Origin: Simkaniaceae bacterium
Lineage (GTDB): Bacteria > Chlamydiota > Chlamydiia > Chlamydiales > JACRBE01
DNA length: 45,011 nt
Direction: 5' to 3'
NCBI GenBank assembly: GCA_021734805.1
Contig: JAIPIG010000017.1
Coordinates: 1 to 45,011, forward strand
Shown here: positions 1 through 9,045 of the stretch, piece after piece
Position numbering within the stretch: the stretch's first letter is position 1
How the letters are laid out: every line of letters begins with the position of its first letter
Notes under the pieces: generated by a model
Seen by the model: only the letters and a program-made list of their open reading frames with translations
What the model was told of the DNA's origin: nothing
Databases searched by the model: none
Translations under genes and position numbers: made by a program

Positions 1-63
1 TCCATCACTTTTAGTTCCTGCAATGAGGGCCTCAATTTTTCGAATTTTATCAGCAATATCCAT
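1..63 (-). CDS. 5' end of an unknown gene, cut by the window edge
   Basis: Reading the minus strand from position 63 gives ATG and 21 open codons (MDIADKIRKIEALIAGTKSD...) to the window edge. A purine-rich AGG lies about 10 nt upstream of the ATG, a plausible ribosome binding site. The visible peptide is a charged amphipathic helix. It reminds me of the N-termini of small accessory proteins carried on mobile regions, but 21 residues are too few for a family call. The gene is divergent from everything up to position 12.5 kb. Confidence 0.45.
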   Translation of the reverse strand, partial: MDIADKIRKIEALIAGTKSDG

Positions 64-118
64 AGATAAACCTAGATTTAAAGAGGACAAGTCTACGTAA
101 TTGCAAAATTAAATTCAC

Positions 119-379
119 GCACTCTCACCGCAAGGACACGATGATGTTTATATTGCAACTTTTGGAAGCAATTCTGAGCAAGAATCAAAAACAACGACAG
201 ATGCAATTTTCACGCTGATGATTCAGCATTCTGCTTATTATATATGCGGTTTTCACCTAGGTAGTAAAGAACTTCTAAACTATCTTTTTTTAATTAGATA
301 CAAGCCTAAGGCTTGCCAGTATGAAAACGAGATATGGATTGAGGAAATGGATAAATTGGTTGCTGAATATGGCTATTAA
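119..379 (+). pseudogene. Truncated tandem copy of the end of the downstream 292-aa gene
   Basis: An open stretch without a start encodes ...DDVYIATFGSNSEQESK..., continuing to ...DKLVAEYGY and a stop at 377-379. It matches the last ~80 residues of the gene at 510-1388 (DNVHIAIFGKSCDAEPD ... DKLVAKYGY) almost residue by residue. The nucleotide match runs past the stop: both copies read ATATGGCTATTAA, so the copy also holds the ATG and first codons of the next ORF (ATGGCTATTAAGAATACGTC against ATGGCTATTAAAAATACATC). The duplicated unit therefore spanned at least this gene's end and the beginning of the next. The N-terminal ~210 residues are gone. Positions 380-509 hold no gene that I can see. 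Confidence 0.8.
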
Positions 380-487
380 GAATACGTCAACCGTCAAAAA
401 AATACCTTCTATAATTATGGAGAGTTTTTTTAAAAGATTACATTAACTTTACATAAAGACAAGCCAAGTATTAGACTGTCGCATAGC

Positions 488-493
488 TATAAT
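488..493 (+). promoter_or_regulatory. -10-like TATAAT box upstream of the 292-aa gene
   Basis: A perfect TATAAT lies 17 nt before the ATG at 510. No good -35 hexamer is present at 16-18 bp, so this is only a candidate. The short leader leaves little room for a Shine-Dalgarno sequence (only GGTGAT is visible). Confidence 0.3.
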
Positions 494-509
494 GATATAT
501 CGGTGATCT

Positions 510-1388
510 ATGACTCAGACCTTATTCAATGAAGAACAAAGTCGCATTTTGGCGCTCTCTTTTATGCAAAAGCTTGCTGAAGAATACTCTAGTGCTTTTA
601 CTGAGGAAGGCCTTAGCAATCTTCTGAAGGGCATCGATTGTTGTTTGAGTGATCCTCTTTATCCGGAGGCTTGGAGAGAAACCTATGAGGTAGCCTTTGG
701 TCAAAGCTTTACCCCGGAAACGCGCCTTACACAAGAAGAAATCTATACGAACCTCATTGAGTTTTGTGTACGTTTTATCTACGACTGGGGGATCGATTTA
801 AGTGAAACCGTCAGGCAGCTTTTTACAATTAGATTCGAATTTCATCGAGAAAATGGATATATAGAGCTACGTCACTATAAAAAATTTCTGGAAAATATCC
901 CTGCTCAGCAAGAAAGAGTACCATCTCATTCGATATCCGTTTTTAAAATGCGCGATTTAGAGCCCGGCTTTAGCATGCATCAAAATAACAAAAATACTTT
1001 TCTGGGGTATGCGAAATTAGTAATTCCCGAATATTTGGGTAGACTACGACAGGATGTGAGGGCATATTTTTCAAAGGATGGATTTGAAGAGTTTAGCATT
1101 TATATGGGGATTATCGATGGAGATGCGGCCTTTGAGGATGAACTATTAGATAATGTTCACATTGCAATTTTTGGAAAAAGTTGCGATGCAGAACCCGACA
1201 CATCGACAGATATCATTTTCACGCTGATGATCCAGCATTGTGCTTATTATGTGTTTGGTTTTCAATTTCAGGTTAGAGAACTTCTAAACTACCTTTTTTT
1301 AATTAGATATAAACCACAGGCTTGTCAGTATGAAAATGCAATCTGGATTGAGGAAGTAGATAAATTGGTCGCTAAATATGGCTATTAA
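510..1388 (+). CDS. Unknown protein, 292 aa
   Basis: This is a soluble, mixed-charge protein rich in aromatic residues, with no signal peptide and no convincing membrane segment. I recognise no domain. Two stretches look internally related: residues ~60-110 (FTPETRLTQEEIYTNLIEFC..., then ...LFTIRFEF) and residues ~230-275 (DTSTDIIFTLMIQHCAYYVF..., then ...LFLIRYKP). This hints at two copies of a helical module. The stop codon overlaps the ATG of the next ORF (ATATGGCTATTAA), so the two are probably translationally coupled. A decayed copy of its C-terminus lies directly upstream, so the family has undergone tandem duplication. It could be an effector or an accessory partner of the ankyrin protein; that is inference from position only. 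Confidence 0.7.
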   Translation: MTQTLFNEEQSRILALSFMQKLAEEYSSAFTEEGLSNLLKGIDCCLSDPLYPEAWRETYEVAFGQSFTPETRLTQEEIYTNLIEFCVRFIYDWGIDLSETVRQLFTIRFEFHRENGYIELRHYKKFLENIPAQQERVPSHSISVFKMRDLEPGFSMHQNNKNTFLGYAKLVIPEYLGRLRQDVRAYFSKDGFEEFSIYMGIIDGDAAFEDELLDNVHIAIFGKSCDAEPDTSTDIIFTLMIQHCAYYVFGFQFQVRELLNYLFLIRYKPQACQYENAIWIEEVDKLVAKYGY

Positions 1389-1671
1389 AAATACATCTAG
1401 GGAAGAAGCACACGCAAGAGTCAGTGATTCATTAGTCTTACGTCGTCGTCAGTCGATTCAAAGACAGTTAATTCCCATTACCGATATGAGTCGAGACTCA
1501 AAAGGCCATTCTATTCAGATATGGAAATATTTGAATGTATTTTTAGGCGCCATTTGGCACGAGGATGGGCGATTAGAAATTGTTCCTGAAAAAAGAATCC
1601 TGAATGGCATTAATCCAAGTGATTCCAGCTCAATGTTTTTGGATCGCATAGGCAGAGCATCCTCCTCGTAG
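1378..1671 (+). CDS. 97-aa ORF, possibly the frameshifted N-terminus of the ankyrin protein
   Basis: The ATG at 1378 lies inside the end of the preceding gene and the stop is TAG at 1669-1671. The product is basic near its N-terminus (SLVLRRRQSIQRQ) and ends ...SSMFLDRIGRASSS. No domain is recognised. The +2 frame is open from 1652 and runs without a stop into the giant ankyrin ORF (AEHPPRRWNLITSHANT..., reaching MRAAGRPGP). The giant ORF has no convincing ribosome binding site of its own at TTG 1712 or ATG 1721. One reading is that this ORF and the giant are a single gene broken by a frameshift at ~1650-1668. The alternative is a small separate coupled gene. The duplicated upstream copy keeps the same ATG position, which supports the start. 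Confidence 0.5.
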   Translation: MAIKNTSREEAHARVSDSLVLRRRQSIQRQLIPITDMSRDSKGHSIQIWKYLNVFLGAIWHEDGRLEIVPEKRILNGINPSDSSSMFLDRIGRASSS

Positions 1672-1720
1672 GTGGAATTTAATTACTTCTCATGCGAATA
1701 CCATTATTGTTTTGCCTCAC

Positions 1721-4700
1721 ATGAGAGCAGCCGGTAGGCCGGGTCCGGATTGGAAACCGTTAGAAATTACGAAAAATCCTTCAAAGCGCGGCCACATATT
1801 TGATCCCGAAAAAGTGGAGAAAGGCCATCTTGCTCATGATACTCTTGCTAATATTGAGCTTATCGAAAGAGCTGGGGCTCATAGGGAGAATTGGCAAGGA
1901 ACTGATGTTAATGGAAATGATATTTATCTTTTTAACAATCCTGATGGAACCCAAGCTTGGGCAGAAGCTAGAGTAGTTGAAGGAGAAGGATATAGAATAG
2001 TAGCAGGTGGTATTAGTCTTCCCGGCAAGCATGCGAGATTCAATCATCATTTAGGAAGAAATGAAACCCTTTTTCAAGGACGGGTTGCTCGACTAGCCAA
2101 TAATGCAGCTTCTAGAGTTTTTGGGCCATGGAGGGATGGTGGCGGTGCAAGCAGATCCAATAATCCGCCTTCTAAAGGAAATCAGCCTAAAGGCTGGGAT
2201 GTTCATTCATTTAAGGGCCACCTAGCGCTTAGTTCTTTTAGGCAGCTTTTACAACAAACGAATCTTGTCGGTTCTTATAATTCCTCTCATCCTCATAACA
2301 TGATGCCGCATAAAGGTGTTGTTTCAGGTGAAATAGGCGGTGTTGCTTGCAGCTCAACTTATATCACGGGACTATTTGACGGGGTAGAATCATTGGTTGA
2401 GGATCATTTTTTTGCCGTTCCTATGCTTTCAGATGGAGGAATGCCTTTTAGCAATAGCGAGCTGAAACAAATAATGCGCGAGCTGGCAATCGGTATTTAT
2501 GTTCACAGTGCAGTTCCCTTTTTCAGTTTGCATTTTAGGGAAGAGGGCTCCGATCTTTTCCCCGTAATTCATCCGGCCTATCAAAACACTTTGGTGGGGC
2601 GCATTATCGGCATGCTCGATTATTTCATGAAAGGCTACTTAAATGGCGGCGTCTATACGGAAGAATTTATCGATCGTTGGCACGAGCATGCAGATTGGAG
2701 TGGGGGCGAAGCCTCTGTTTTACCGAGCTTGATTGACTTTACTTCCTATTGCAAAACGCATATGGAAGGCAGTGATAAACAATATATTTCATTGGCAACG
2801 TTACATGGCCTTGTAGATGATGACCCCACTATTCAGGAGGATTTGAAATCTTTCCGAGGGTTTAAAAACTCTTTTAGGATTATTGCAAAGCAAAATAGTG
2901 TTCAGAAAGGGGGGAATCTTTTTGTGCTCGATGGCGATTTTGATGTTCTATATGATATCGTCCCGTCTCCTAAATATAAGCTCGCTTTAGAGGCGTATAC
3001 CCGCAAGTTTGGCCATCCTCCTAAGTCCTATGCCAAATTACAAGAACTATATGGAGTGATCGCAAGAAGGATTCACGATCATATGGCAAAGATGCCATTA
3101 TGTCGGCAATATTTTGCCCTTCTCAATGTGATTAGTTTTTTCTCGGGCTATTTTTCCACATTAAAGAAGCATCGCAAAGTGCCATCGTTAACGAGAATGG
3201 AAGTGCCGCCGGCGCCCGGTTGTCCTCCTCTTTTTCCCCATTTACCCGTTTCAGTAAAAAAAACTGAAAGTTTGAAAATCAATACATATAAAGTCTTGAA
3301 TGGGGCGCTGCTTTCTCATCGCGATGAATTTGTCGATTATTTTAAAAGCTTTTATTTGCACTTAGTTGGTAACAATAGCGACGAATTTATTTCTCCGGGT
3401 AGAGAACGGTTGATTCAAATTCTAAAGAATCAGTTTTTTGAAAATATGTTCGCTTCCAGTTCGCCTCCGGTTAGGCGCTATTTTCAGATTAATATGGATC
3501 AATTGTCAATTGGAGCATTAGCCAATGGACTACATCAAGCATTATGTCATTCTTTTAAACAGCGTTACAGACAATCTATAGAGAATCCGCTTCTTAATAT
3601 ATTTCTATTTCAGCCGATATCGCAAGGGTTTGCATCTGAATTTCTTAATGAAATAAGATCCAGGTCACCGGATGTAGATCGAGACTTTTTTATAGTTTCG
3701 GTGCCTTTCACCTATTTACCCAAAGAAATCGATGCATCCACGCGATCAAAGGTTGAGAAAGTTGTAGGTGGGTGCGGATTAAGCTTAGAAAAGCATCGAG
3801 TTGTTCCCTCCTTAACCGCAGAGGGGATATTACACAGACACTCTGAAAAGCTTTTTTCAACTCCTTCAGAAACAATCCAAGTTGTGTCTGATGCGGGTGG
3901 AAATGAACATGCCGTCTTTCGTCTTTTTATGGAGGATTTACCTCCCCATATTATCGAAGATTTTTCATGGATGGAAGATAGCCTACTTGTCAGACCTCAT
4001 GAGTCTTATGAAATGCTTGAGTCAAGGCTTGACATTCAAGAAGCCATGTTATCCGATGAAAAAGAGTCTTTTGTAAGACTAATGGATTCAACTCCATATG
4101 TAAGAGAATTAGTCGATAGGGACGGAAGAAATCTTTTGCATATGGCAGCGCTCCTTTCAGATCCTTTTTTTATAGAAGCTTTCCTTTCAAGGGGCTGTTC
4201 TCCTGAAGACAAAGATTTAGGAGGATACACCCCGCTCCATTATGCCGTGATGACAGGCAGCATAGTCGTAGCTGAGCGCCTTTTAACTATGGCAAATATC
4301 AATGCAGCTGCAAAAAATGGAGCAACACCTCTGATTGTTGCCATTCAACACAAGCAGGAAAAGGCCGTAGAGCTGCTTTTGAGTCGTGGAGCGCGATTTA
4401 CATTAATGGCGGAAGGGTATTCTACACTCCACTGCGCTCTTCATGAAGGACATCTTGGTATTATTTTTGCCGTCCTTAGCTCACCGTTTGCTAGGGACTT
4501 TATCAATACGATTTGCATTGAGGGTGGAGGGCCGCTGGTTCTTGCTGCAGAATTGGATAATAGGGAGGTTGTCGCACATTTATTGGACCTTGGAGCAGAT
4601 CCTAGATATGCAAGAGCAGACGGGGTTACTCCAATGGAAATTGCGATACGCAGAAATTGTATGCCTGTTGTCGATATCCTTCTTACAAAAACCGTTTTGT

Positions 4701-7700
4701 CACCTCTTGCAATCCACGCTGCTGCAGAGACCGGTGATGAGCATATGATTGAAAAGCTTTTGCCACATTTATATTCATATAAAAATTCCTCTAAAGACAA
4801 CGCGCTTCATATCATGCTGCGAAGCGGGAATACTTTCTCTGCTATTAAAATGATTGAAAAGTGCACGGATTTAAGCGTGTTAACAGCGAGAAATATTGAA
4901 GGGGAATCACCTGCAGACACTGCGATTATCTTAAACCTTTGGGGTGTCATTGCAGCCTTAATCGAAAAATCCATTCCTATCGATCCAAGACAGCTTTTAG
5001 TCATGGAGTATAATCCGCTTTTAAAAGAGTTATTTGAAAAAGCCGCTCTACCTTTAGCTGAATTGGAAAGAGCGGCATTAGTTGCTGCTCAGGTGGGTAA
5101 CTACCAAGCGTTAACCTATATTTTTGATCGGTCGGGTGTCAATCTTCTAGAAATAAGGGGGCCAAAGGGATGGGGTATTCTCCATTATTTAGCAAAGAGT
5201 GATGGGGTGTTCTTATTTAGAAGATATCTGGCTAGGACCGATGACTTAAGACAAGCTCTTCCTGAAGATGGTCACCGTACTTTAGCTGCAATTGCTGCAG
5301 AATTTGGAAGTAGACGCGTTTTGACGGCTTTGCTTTCAGCTATGAAATCAAAGGGCGTCCCTCTTGATGGTGCATTTGGGCCCAAACATCTAATGCTCAT
5401 TGCAATAGAAAACAATGTTGATGACATTCTTTTTGAAGAATTTGAGCCTGAGGCTCTGGTTTCAACTTTACTTGATGAAAACGGGTCGATGGCAGCGCAT
5501 GTTGCAGCAAAATGGGGTAACTCTAAAGCTCTCATTAGAATTTCACTTGCCGGTGGGAACTTAGAGGCAGTCGATGCTCATGGCCTAACACCACTCACTT
5601 ATGCTTCGCGTCTTGGTGATAGCGAGTCGATTGCATTTCTTCTTAGCAAGCATGTTCCCGTCACGCCCAAAGCGCTTTATTTTGCAGCAAGCCATCCCCA
5701 AGATGATCATTTAAAACTCATGATTATGAATAATCGTAGCGCTGAAGTGCTTGATGAATCCCTGATGGAAGCGATTAGAAACTATGATTTTGAGGCTGTC
5801 TTCCGATTACGGGCTTTTAACGCTTCTCTGAGACATATATCAGCGGATGGAAAGACACCGACTTTTCTTGCGAGCTTAACGGGGCAAGAAGACATTTTAC
5901 AATTCATCTTGCGTTATGAGCCAAAAGATCAGAGATTAGTGGGCGATAAAAGCCCGCTTATCGCAGCTGTAGAAAGCAAGAGTGCAGCTTGCATTGCTCT
6001 GCTGTTATCTTCCGGTCATAGGGATGTTCCTAATAGAGGGGGATTGACGGCAGCTGCTATCGGGGGCACTGATATGGCCTCTGCATTTACTAGCGGACCG
6101 GATCCCATCAGCCTGCAGTTTGTGGAGGCTTTGTCCCGAGACGATGTTGAGGGAATGGAAGCTGTGATCGGCTCTAATCCGATCAATGGAGTCATATCCA
6201 TTGACATGGGAAATGGGAAAAAAAGGGGAACACCTTTACAACTACTGGTGGGAGAGACTCAAGATCATGAAGTTAGAAAGGTTATTTCTAAATTTTTAGG
6301 GCATCCGAATCTGGATGCAAATAGGCAAGATAATAAAGGGAATACATTAGCCCATGTACTTCTCGAGAAAAATATTTCTCCGGTTCATTTAAGGGGTGTT
6401 GATTTTTCAATCATGAATCATCAAGGGGTGGCACCTGTGCATATTGCCGCACATATGGCAACAGATGAGGTCTTCAGTGAGGTTGTTGTCTTTTTGCGTG
6501 AGATGGGCCGTTTAGATTTACTTGAGCTTCCCGATCACAAAGGGAGGACTCCAATTTTTTATGCTATTGGAGGACTGAAGCATCATAATATCGAATGTTT
6601 AATTGAACTGGGTGTGGATCTTAATCATTCGGATCATAGCCTCATGTCACCGCTTGCCAAAGCTTGTATGATGCATGAGCTTTTCATTGTGAAAAAACTC
6701 CTTGTTTCCGGGGCAAATCCAAATCAACGCATCACTGCAAAACGTATAACTGCTTTGAATCTTTGCCTAGCTACTAAAAATCATATGATGATTTGGCACT
6801 TATTGGCTAGCGGAGCCAATCCTAAAATTGCCGATCAGGATGGGGATTATCCTATTCATCAGGCTGCAGAAGCCGGTTTGGATTCGATTATAAGTCTTTT
6901 TAATAGTTCGGGTATGCCTCTGACAATAAAAAATCATATGGGGATTGAGCCTAAGTATGCAGCTGCATTGGGGGGTAAAACATCAACTTTATCGAGGATA
7001 CTTGATTTAACATTTGGTGGGATAAATGATACGGTTGGGAAGTTTTCAACAGTAAAAGATAAGGAAGAAAATCTTCCGAGAGAAGCAACATTGCTTCATT
7101 TAGCATGTCTGGCCGGCCATCCTGAGACGGCGCGTTGGCTTCTTGCAAAGGGGGCAAACCCTGAAGCTCAATCTGAAAAGGCTCCAAGTGTTTTAGATTT
7201 TGTAGCTGCAAGCGAAGGCTCGAGCGCTCTTTTGCCTCTTTTTGAAAAGTATAGAATTTTAAAAGAGCCTGAACCGCTGCGTAAAGCGATCATCAGTGCA
7301 ATAATACACGACAATTTGGATGCTGCGAAGTTTCTTTATAGGAAAGGACTGACAATTAATGAAGAACTCATCGACGGTTATACCGGACTGCATTTTGCTT
7401 CCCAAACCGGCGCACTGCAGTGCACGGCTTGGTTGTTATTAAATGGCGCAGATGTGGCTTTTGAGTCTAGATCAAGGCAGACCCCAATTGGGCTTTCTGC
7501 AGGGAATGCTTCTTTGAGGCAGTTTGGTTTGATGCTGGAGGATGCTAGAGTTGATCTCCATCAAATAAATATCCAAGGAGAAACGCTCGCACATCTAGCG
7601 GCAAAAGCGGGGAATATCGGACATCTTGCATTGCTCATCAGGCGGTGTATACGTCTTGATGAACAAGATAATAATGGTAGGACGGCTCTGCACCTGGCTG

Positions 7701-8242
7701 CAAGGGCAGGCCATGGAAATGTCATTAAATTTCTATTGATCTGTGGAGCAAGTCCGTGTGTTAGAGATATACGAGATAAGCTTTGGGAAGATTATATTGA
7801 TCCGAAAGATACGGCTACACTTGAAGTTATGGAGCTTTGTAAAAGACTTCTAGCGGCACCTGTTGAGGGGCAGACGAGTTTACATTTGGCAGTAAAAAGC
7901 AATTTTCCTGACGCGGTAAAATTGTTAGCTCAGACACCGGATTTAGACCTTATCAATGCAAAAGATGCAAATGGGGATACGGCACTGCATCTCGCCGTTA
8001 AACAAGGACAACAAATAGATATAATGAATCTGTTACAAGCGGGGGCCTCTGTTCATATTGTAGATAACGAAGGAAAGGATCCTTTGCAGTCTGCATATTT
8101 GCCACATCCAAGAGTAGATATTATAAGGATGCTAGTTGGTGCCGGGGCTTCTTTAGAGCCTAGAACAGCATTTGTTGCTGAACGGGGGCCAAGCGGCTCT
8201 TTCCCTGATGACGCGGGGAGCTCCGGGTGCTCAACGATGTGA
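1721..8242 (+). CDS. Giant ankyrin-repeat protein, ~2173 aa
   Basis: The ORF is open from 1652; ATG 1721 is the first ATG and TTG 1712 is an alternative. Residues ~15-110 form a compact N-terminal module (GHIFDPEKVEKGHL..., DVNGNDIYLFNNPDG, then Q-x-WAEARV), whose layout resembles small tail domains of RHS/polymorphic toxins. Residues ~170-780 are a large region I do not recognise. From residue ~795 to ~2150 there are roughly 40 ankyrin repeats, many with clear consensus (DLGGYTPLHYAVMTG, NGRTALHLAARAGHGNVI, NGDTALHLAVKQGQ). No signal peptide or membrane segment is seen. Ankyrin proteins of this size in intracellular bacteria commonly act on host proteins after secretion; here that is inference. 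A terminator follows directly, so it ends a transcription unit. Confidence 0.85.
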   Translation: MRAAGRPGPDWKPLEITKNPSKRGHIFDPEKVEKGHLAHDTLANIELIERAGAHRENWQGTDVNGNDIYLFNNPDGTQAWAEARVVEGEGYRIVAGGISLPGKHARFNHHLGRNETLFQGRVARLANNAASRVFGPWRDGGGASRSNNPPSKGNQPKGWDVHSFKGHLALSSFRQLLQQTNLVGSYNSSHPHNMMPHKGVVSGEIGGVACSSTYITGLFDGVESLVEDHFFAVPMLSDGGMPFSNSELKQIMRELAIGIYVHSAVPFFSLHFREEGSDLFPVIHPAYQNTLVGRIIGMLDYFMKGYLNGGVYTEEFIDRWHEHADWSGGEASVLPSLIDFTSYCKTHMEGSDKQYISLATLHGLVDDDPTIQEDLKSFRGFKNSFRIIAKQNSVQKGGNLFVLDGDFDVLYDIVPSPKYKLALEAYTRKFGHPPKSYAKLQELYGVIARRIHDHMAKMPLCRQYFALLNVISFFSGYFSTLKKHRKVPSLTRMEVPPAPGCPPLFPHLPVSVKKTESLKINTYKVLNGALLSHRDEFVDYFKSFYLHLVGNNSDEFISPGRERLIQILKNQFFENMFASSSPPVRRYFQINMDQLSIGALANGLHQALCHSFKQRYRQSIENPLLNIFLFQPISQGFASEFLNEIRSRSPDVDRDFFIVSVPFTYLPKEIDASTRSKVEKVVGGCGLSLEKHRVVPSLTAEGILHRHSEKLFSTPSETIQVVSDAGGNEHAVFRLFMEDLPPHIIEDFSWMEDSLLVRPHESYEMLESRLDIQEAMLSDEKESFVRLMDSTPYVRELVDRDGRNLLHMAALLSDPFFIEAFLSRGCSPEDKDLGGYTPLHYAVMTGSIVVAERLLTMANINAAAKNGATPLIVAIQHKQEKAVELLLSRGARFTLMAEGYSTLHCALHEGHLGIIFAVLSSPFARDFINTICIEGGGPLVLAAELDNREVVAHLLDLGADPRYARADGVTPMEIAIRRNCMPVVDILLTKTVLSPLAIHAAAETGDEHMIEKLLPHLYSYKNSSKDNALHIMLRSGNTFSAIKMIEKCTDLSVLTARNIEGESPADTAIILNLWGVIAALIEKSIPIDPRQLLVMEYNPLLKELFEKAALPLAELERAALVAAQVGNYQALTYIFDRSGVNLLEIRGPKGWGILHYLAKSDGVFLFRRYLARTDDLRQALPEDGHRTLAAIAAEFGSRRVLTALLSAMKSKGVPLDGAFGPKHLMLIAIENNVDDILFEEFEPEALVSTLLDENGSMAAHVAAKWGNSKALIRISLAGGNLEAVDAHGLTPLTYASRLGDSESIAFLLSKHVPVTPKALYFAASHPQDDHLKLMIMNNRSAEVLDESLMEAIRNYDFEAVFRLRAFNASLRHISADGKTPTFLASLTGQEDILQFILRYEPKDQRLVGDKSPLIAAVESKSAACIALLLSSGHRDVPNRGGLTAAAIGGTDMASAFTSGPDPISLQFVEALSRDDVEGMEAVIGSNPINGVISIDMGNGKKRGTPLQLLVGETQDHEVRKVISKFLGHPNLDANRQDNKGNTLAHVLLEKNISPVHLRGVDFSIMNHQGVAPVHIAAHMATDEVFSEVVVFLREMGRLDLLELPDHKGRTPIFYAIGGLKHHNIECLIELGVDLNHSDHSLMSPLAKACMMHELFIVKKLLVSGANPNQRITAKRITALNLCLATKNHMMIWHLLASGANPKIADQDGDYPIHQAAEAGLDSIISLFNSSGMPLTIKNHMGIEPKYAAALGGKTSTLSRILDLTFGGINDTVGKFSTVKDKEENLPREATLLHLACLAGHPETARWLLAKGANPEAQSEKAPSVLDFVAASEGSSALLPLFEKYRILKEPEPLRKAIISAIIHDNLDAAKFLYRKGLTINEELIDGYTGLHFASQTGALQCTAWLLLNGADVAFESRSRQTPIGLSAGNASLRQFGLMLEDARVDLHQINIQGETLAHLAAKAGNIGHLALLIRRCIRLDEQDNNGRTALHLAARAGHGNVIKFLLICGASPCVRDIRDKLWEDYIDPKDTATLEVMELCKRLLAAPVEGQTSLHLAVKSNFPDAVKLLAQTPDLDLINAKDANGDTALHLAVKQGQQIDIMNLLQAGASVHIVDNEGKDPLQSAYLPHPRVDIIRMLVGAGASLEPRTAFVAERGPSGSFPDDAGSSGCSTM

Positions 8243-8247
8243 TCGCT

Positions 8248-8281
8248 AAAAAATCTCCTCTATTTATGGAGGGGATTTTTT
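8248..8281 (+). terminator. Intrinsic terminator after the ankyrin gene
   Basis: A 13-bp stem with one G-U pair (AAAAAATCTCCTC / GAGGGGATTTTTT) and an 8-nt loop (TATTTATG) begins 5 nt after the stop codon and ends in six T. The A-tract/T-tract symmetry would let it act on both strands. Closely related hairpins occur near 12572 and 35747. Confidence 0.8.
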
Positions 8282-8342
8282 AAATTAGGAGTAAAGAGAT
8301 AACACACAAAGAAGAATTATTAAGGATTATAAAGCAAGTTTT

Positions 8343-9044
8343 ATGGCTGCAAGTAGCTTATGCCAAGAATTGATATCACATTGTTTTGAAAACCCTGAGC
8401 TAGAACATTATCCACTTAAATTGAGTCCGGCTCAATTGAGGGCAATGCCTAATAAACATGAAATCGTTGCACTGTTTCAAAAACGATATCGGGCTCCTTC
8501 TGAAAAAGCCGGATTATCGGGATCGCTATGCGGGGTTATCGTTCATGTAGATGCTGTCTTTCATGATAGTGTAAAACAATACCAAAACTCAATAGATCAA
8601 GCAATGAGGGGCGATATTAGAACGATTACAACTCTAGAAGCAAACCCAAGAGTTGAGGTTTGGAGTACTTTAGATCATTACCTACTTAATCCCGTTGTTG
8701 GGACAGCATGCGAGGTTTGGAAACGGTTGACGGGGTATTCAGCTATTGTAAGACGTGAAGGGAGTGCATTTCGTTTGGCTTGCTTAATTGAAATAGGGGT
8801 ATTAGAAGGAAAAAGGCTTTCAGACATGAAGACGGTTATTATCGAAGGAGCAAAACCTATGATTACTGATCTTAAGTCTCTCAGGGATAGAGGCGAAAGT
8901 GATATGGAGTTGTTAAAAAATCTTAGACAGCTTGAAAAAGTTTACCGATCGGAATTCGATGAGGATTTAGTTGTATCACGATGTCATGTTCCGGATTTTT
9001 TAGCGGAGATAAAAAGAAGCTATCCTACTTTAGTATTTGAATAA
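8343..9044 (+). CDS. Unknown protein, 233 aa, upstream partner of the SecA-like gene
   Basis: This is a soluble, mostly helical-looking protein with no recognised domain, signal peptide or membrane segment. Its stop (TAA, 9042-9044) is followed after one base by the ATG of the SecA-like gene, so the two are almost certainly co-transcribed and translationally coupled. A terminator separates it from the ankyrin gene. No strong Shine-Dalgarno sequence is seen (AAGGA is ~17 nt upstream of the ATG). By position it may be a cofactor or substrate-handling partner of the SecA-like protein, but nothing in its sequence proves that. Confidence 0.65.
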   Translation: MAASSLCQELISHCFENPELEHYPLKLSPAQLRAMPNKHEIVALFQKRYRAPSEKAGLSGSLCGVIVHVDAVFHDSVKQYQNSIDQAMRGDIRTITTLEANPRVEVWSTLDHYLLNPVVGTACEVWKRLTGYSAIVRREGSAFRLACLIEIGVLEGKRLSDMKTVIIEGAKPMITDLKSLRDRGESDMELLKNLRQLEKVYRSEFDEDLVVSRCHVPDFLAEIKRSYPTLVFE

Positions 9045-9045
9045 T

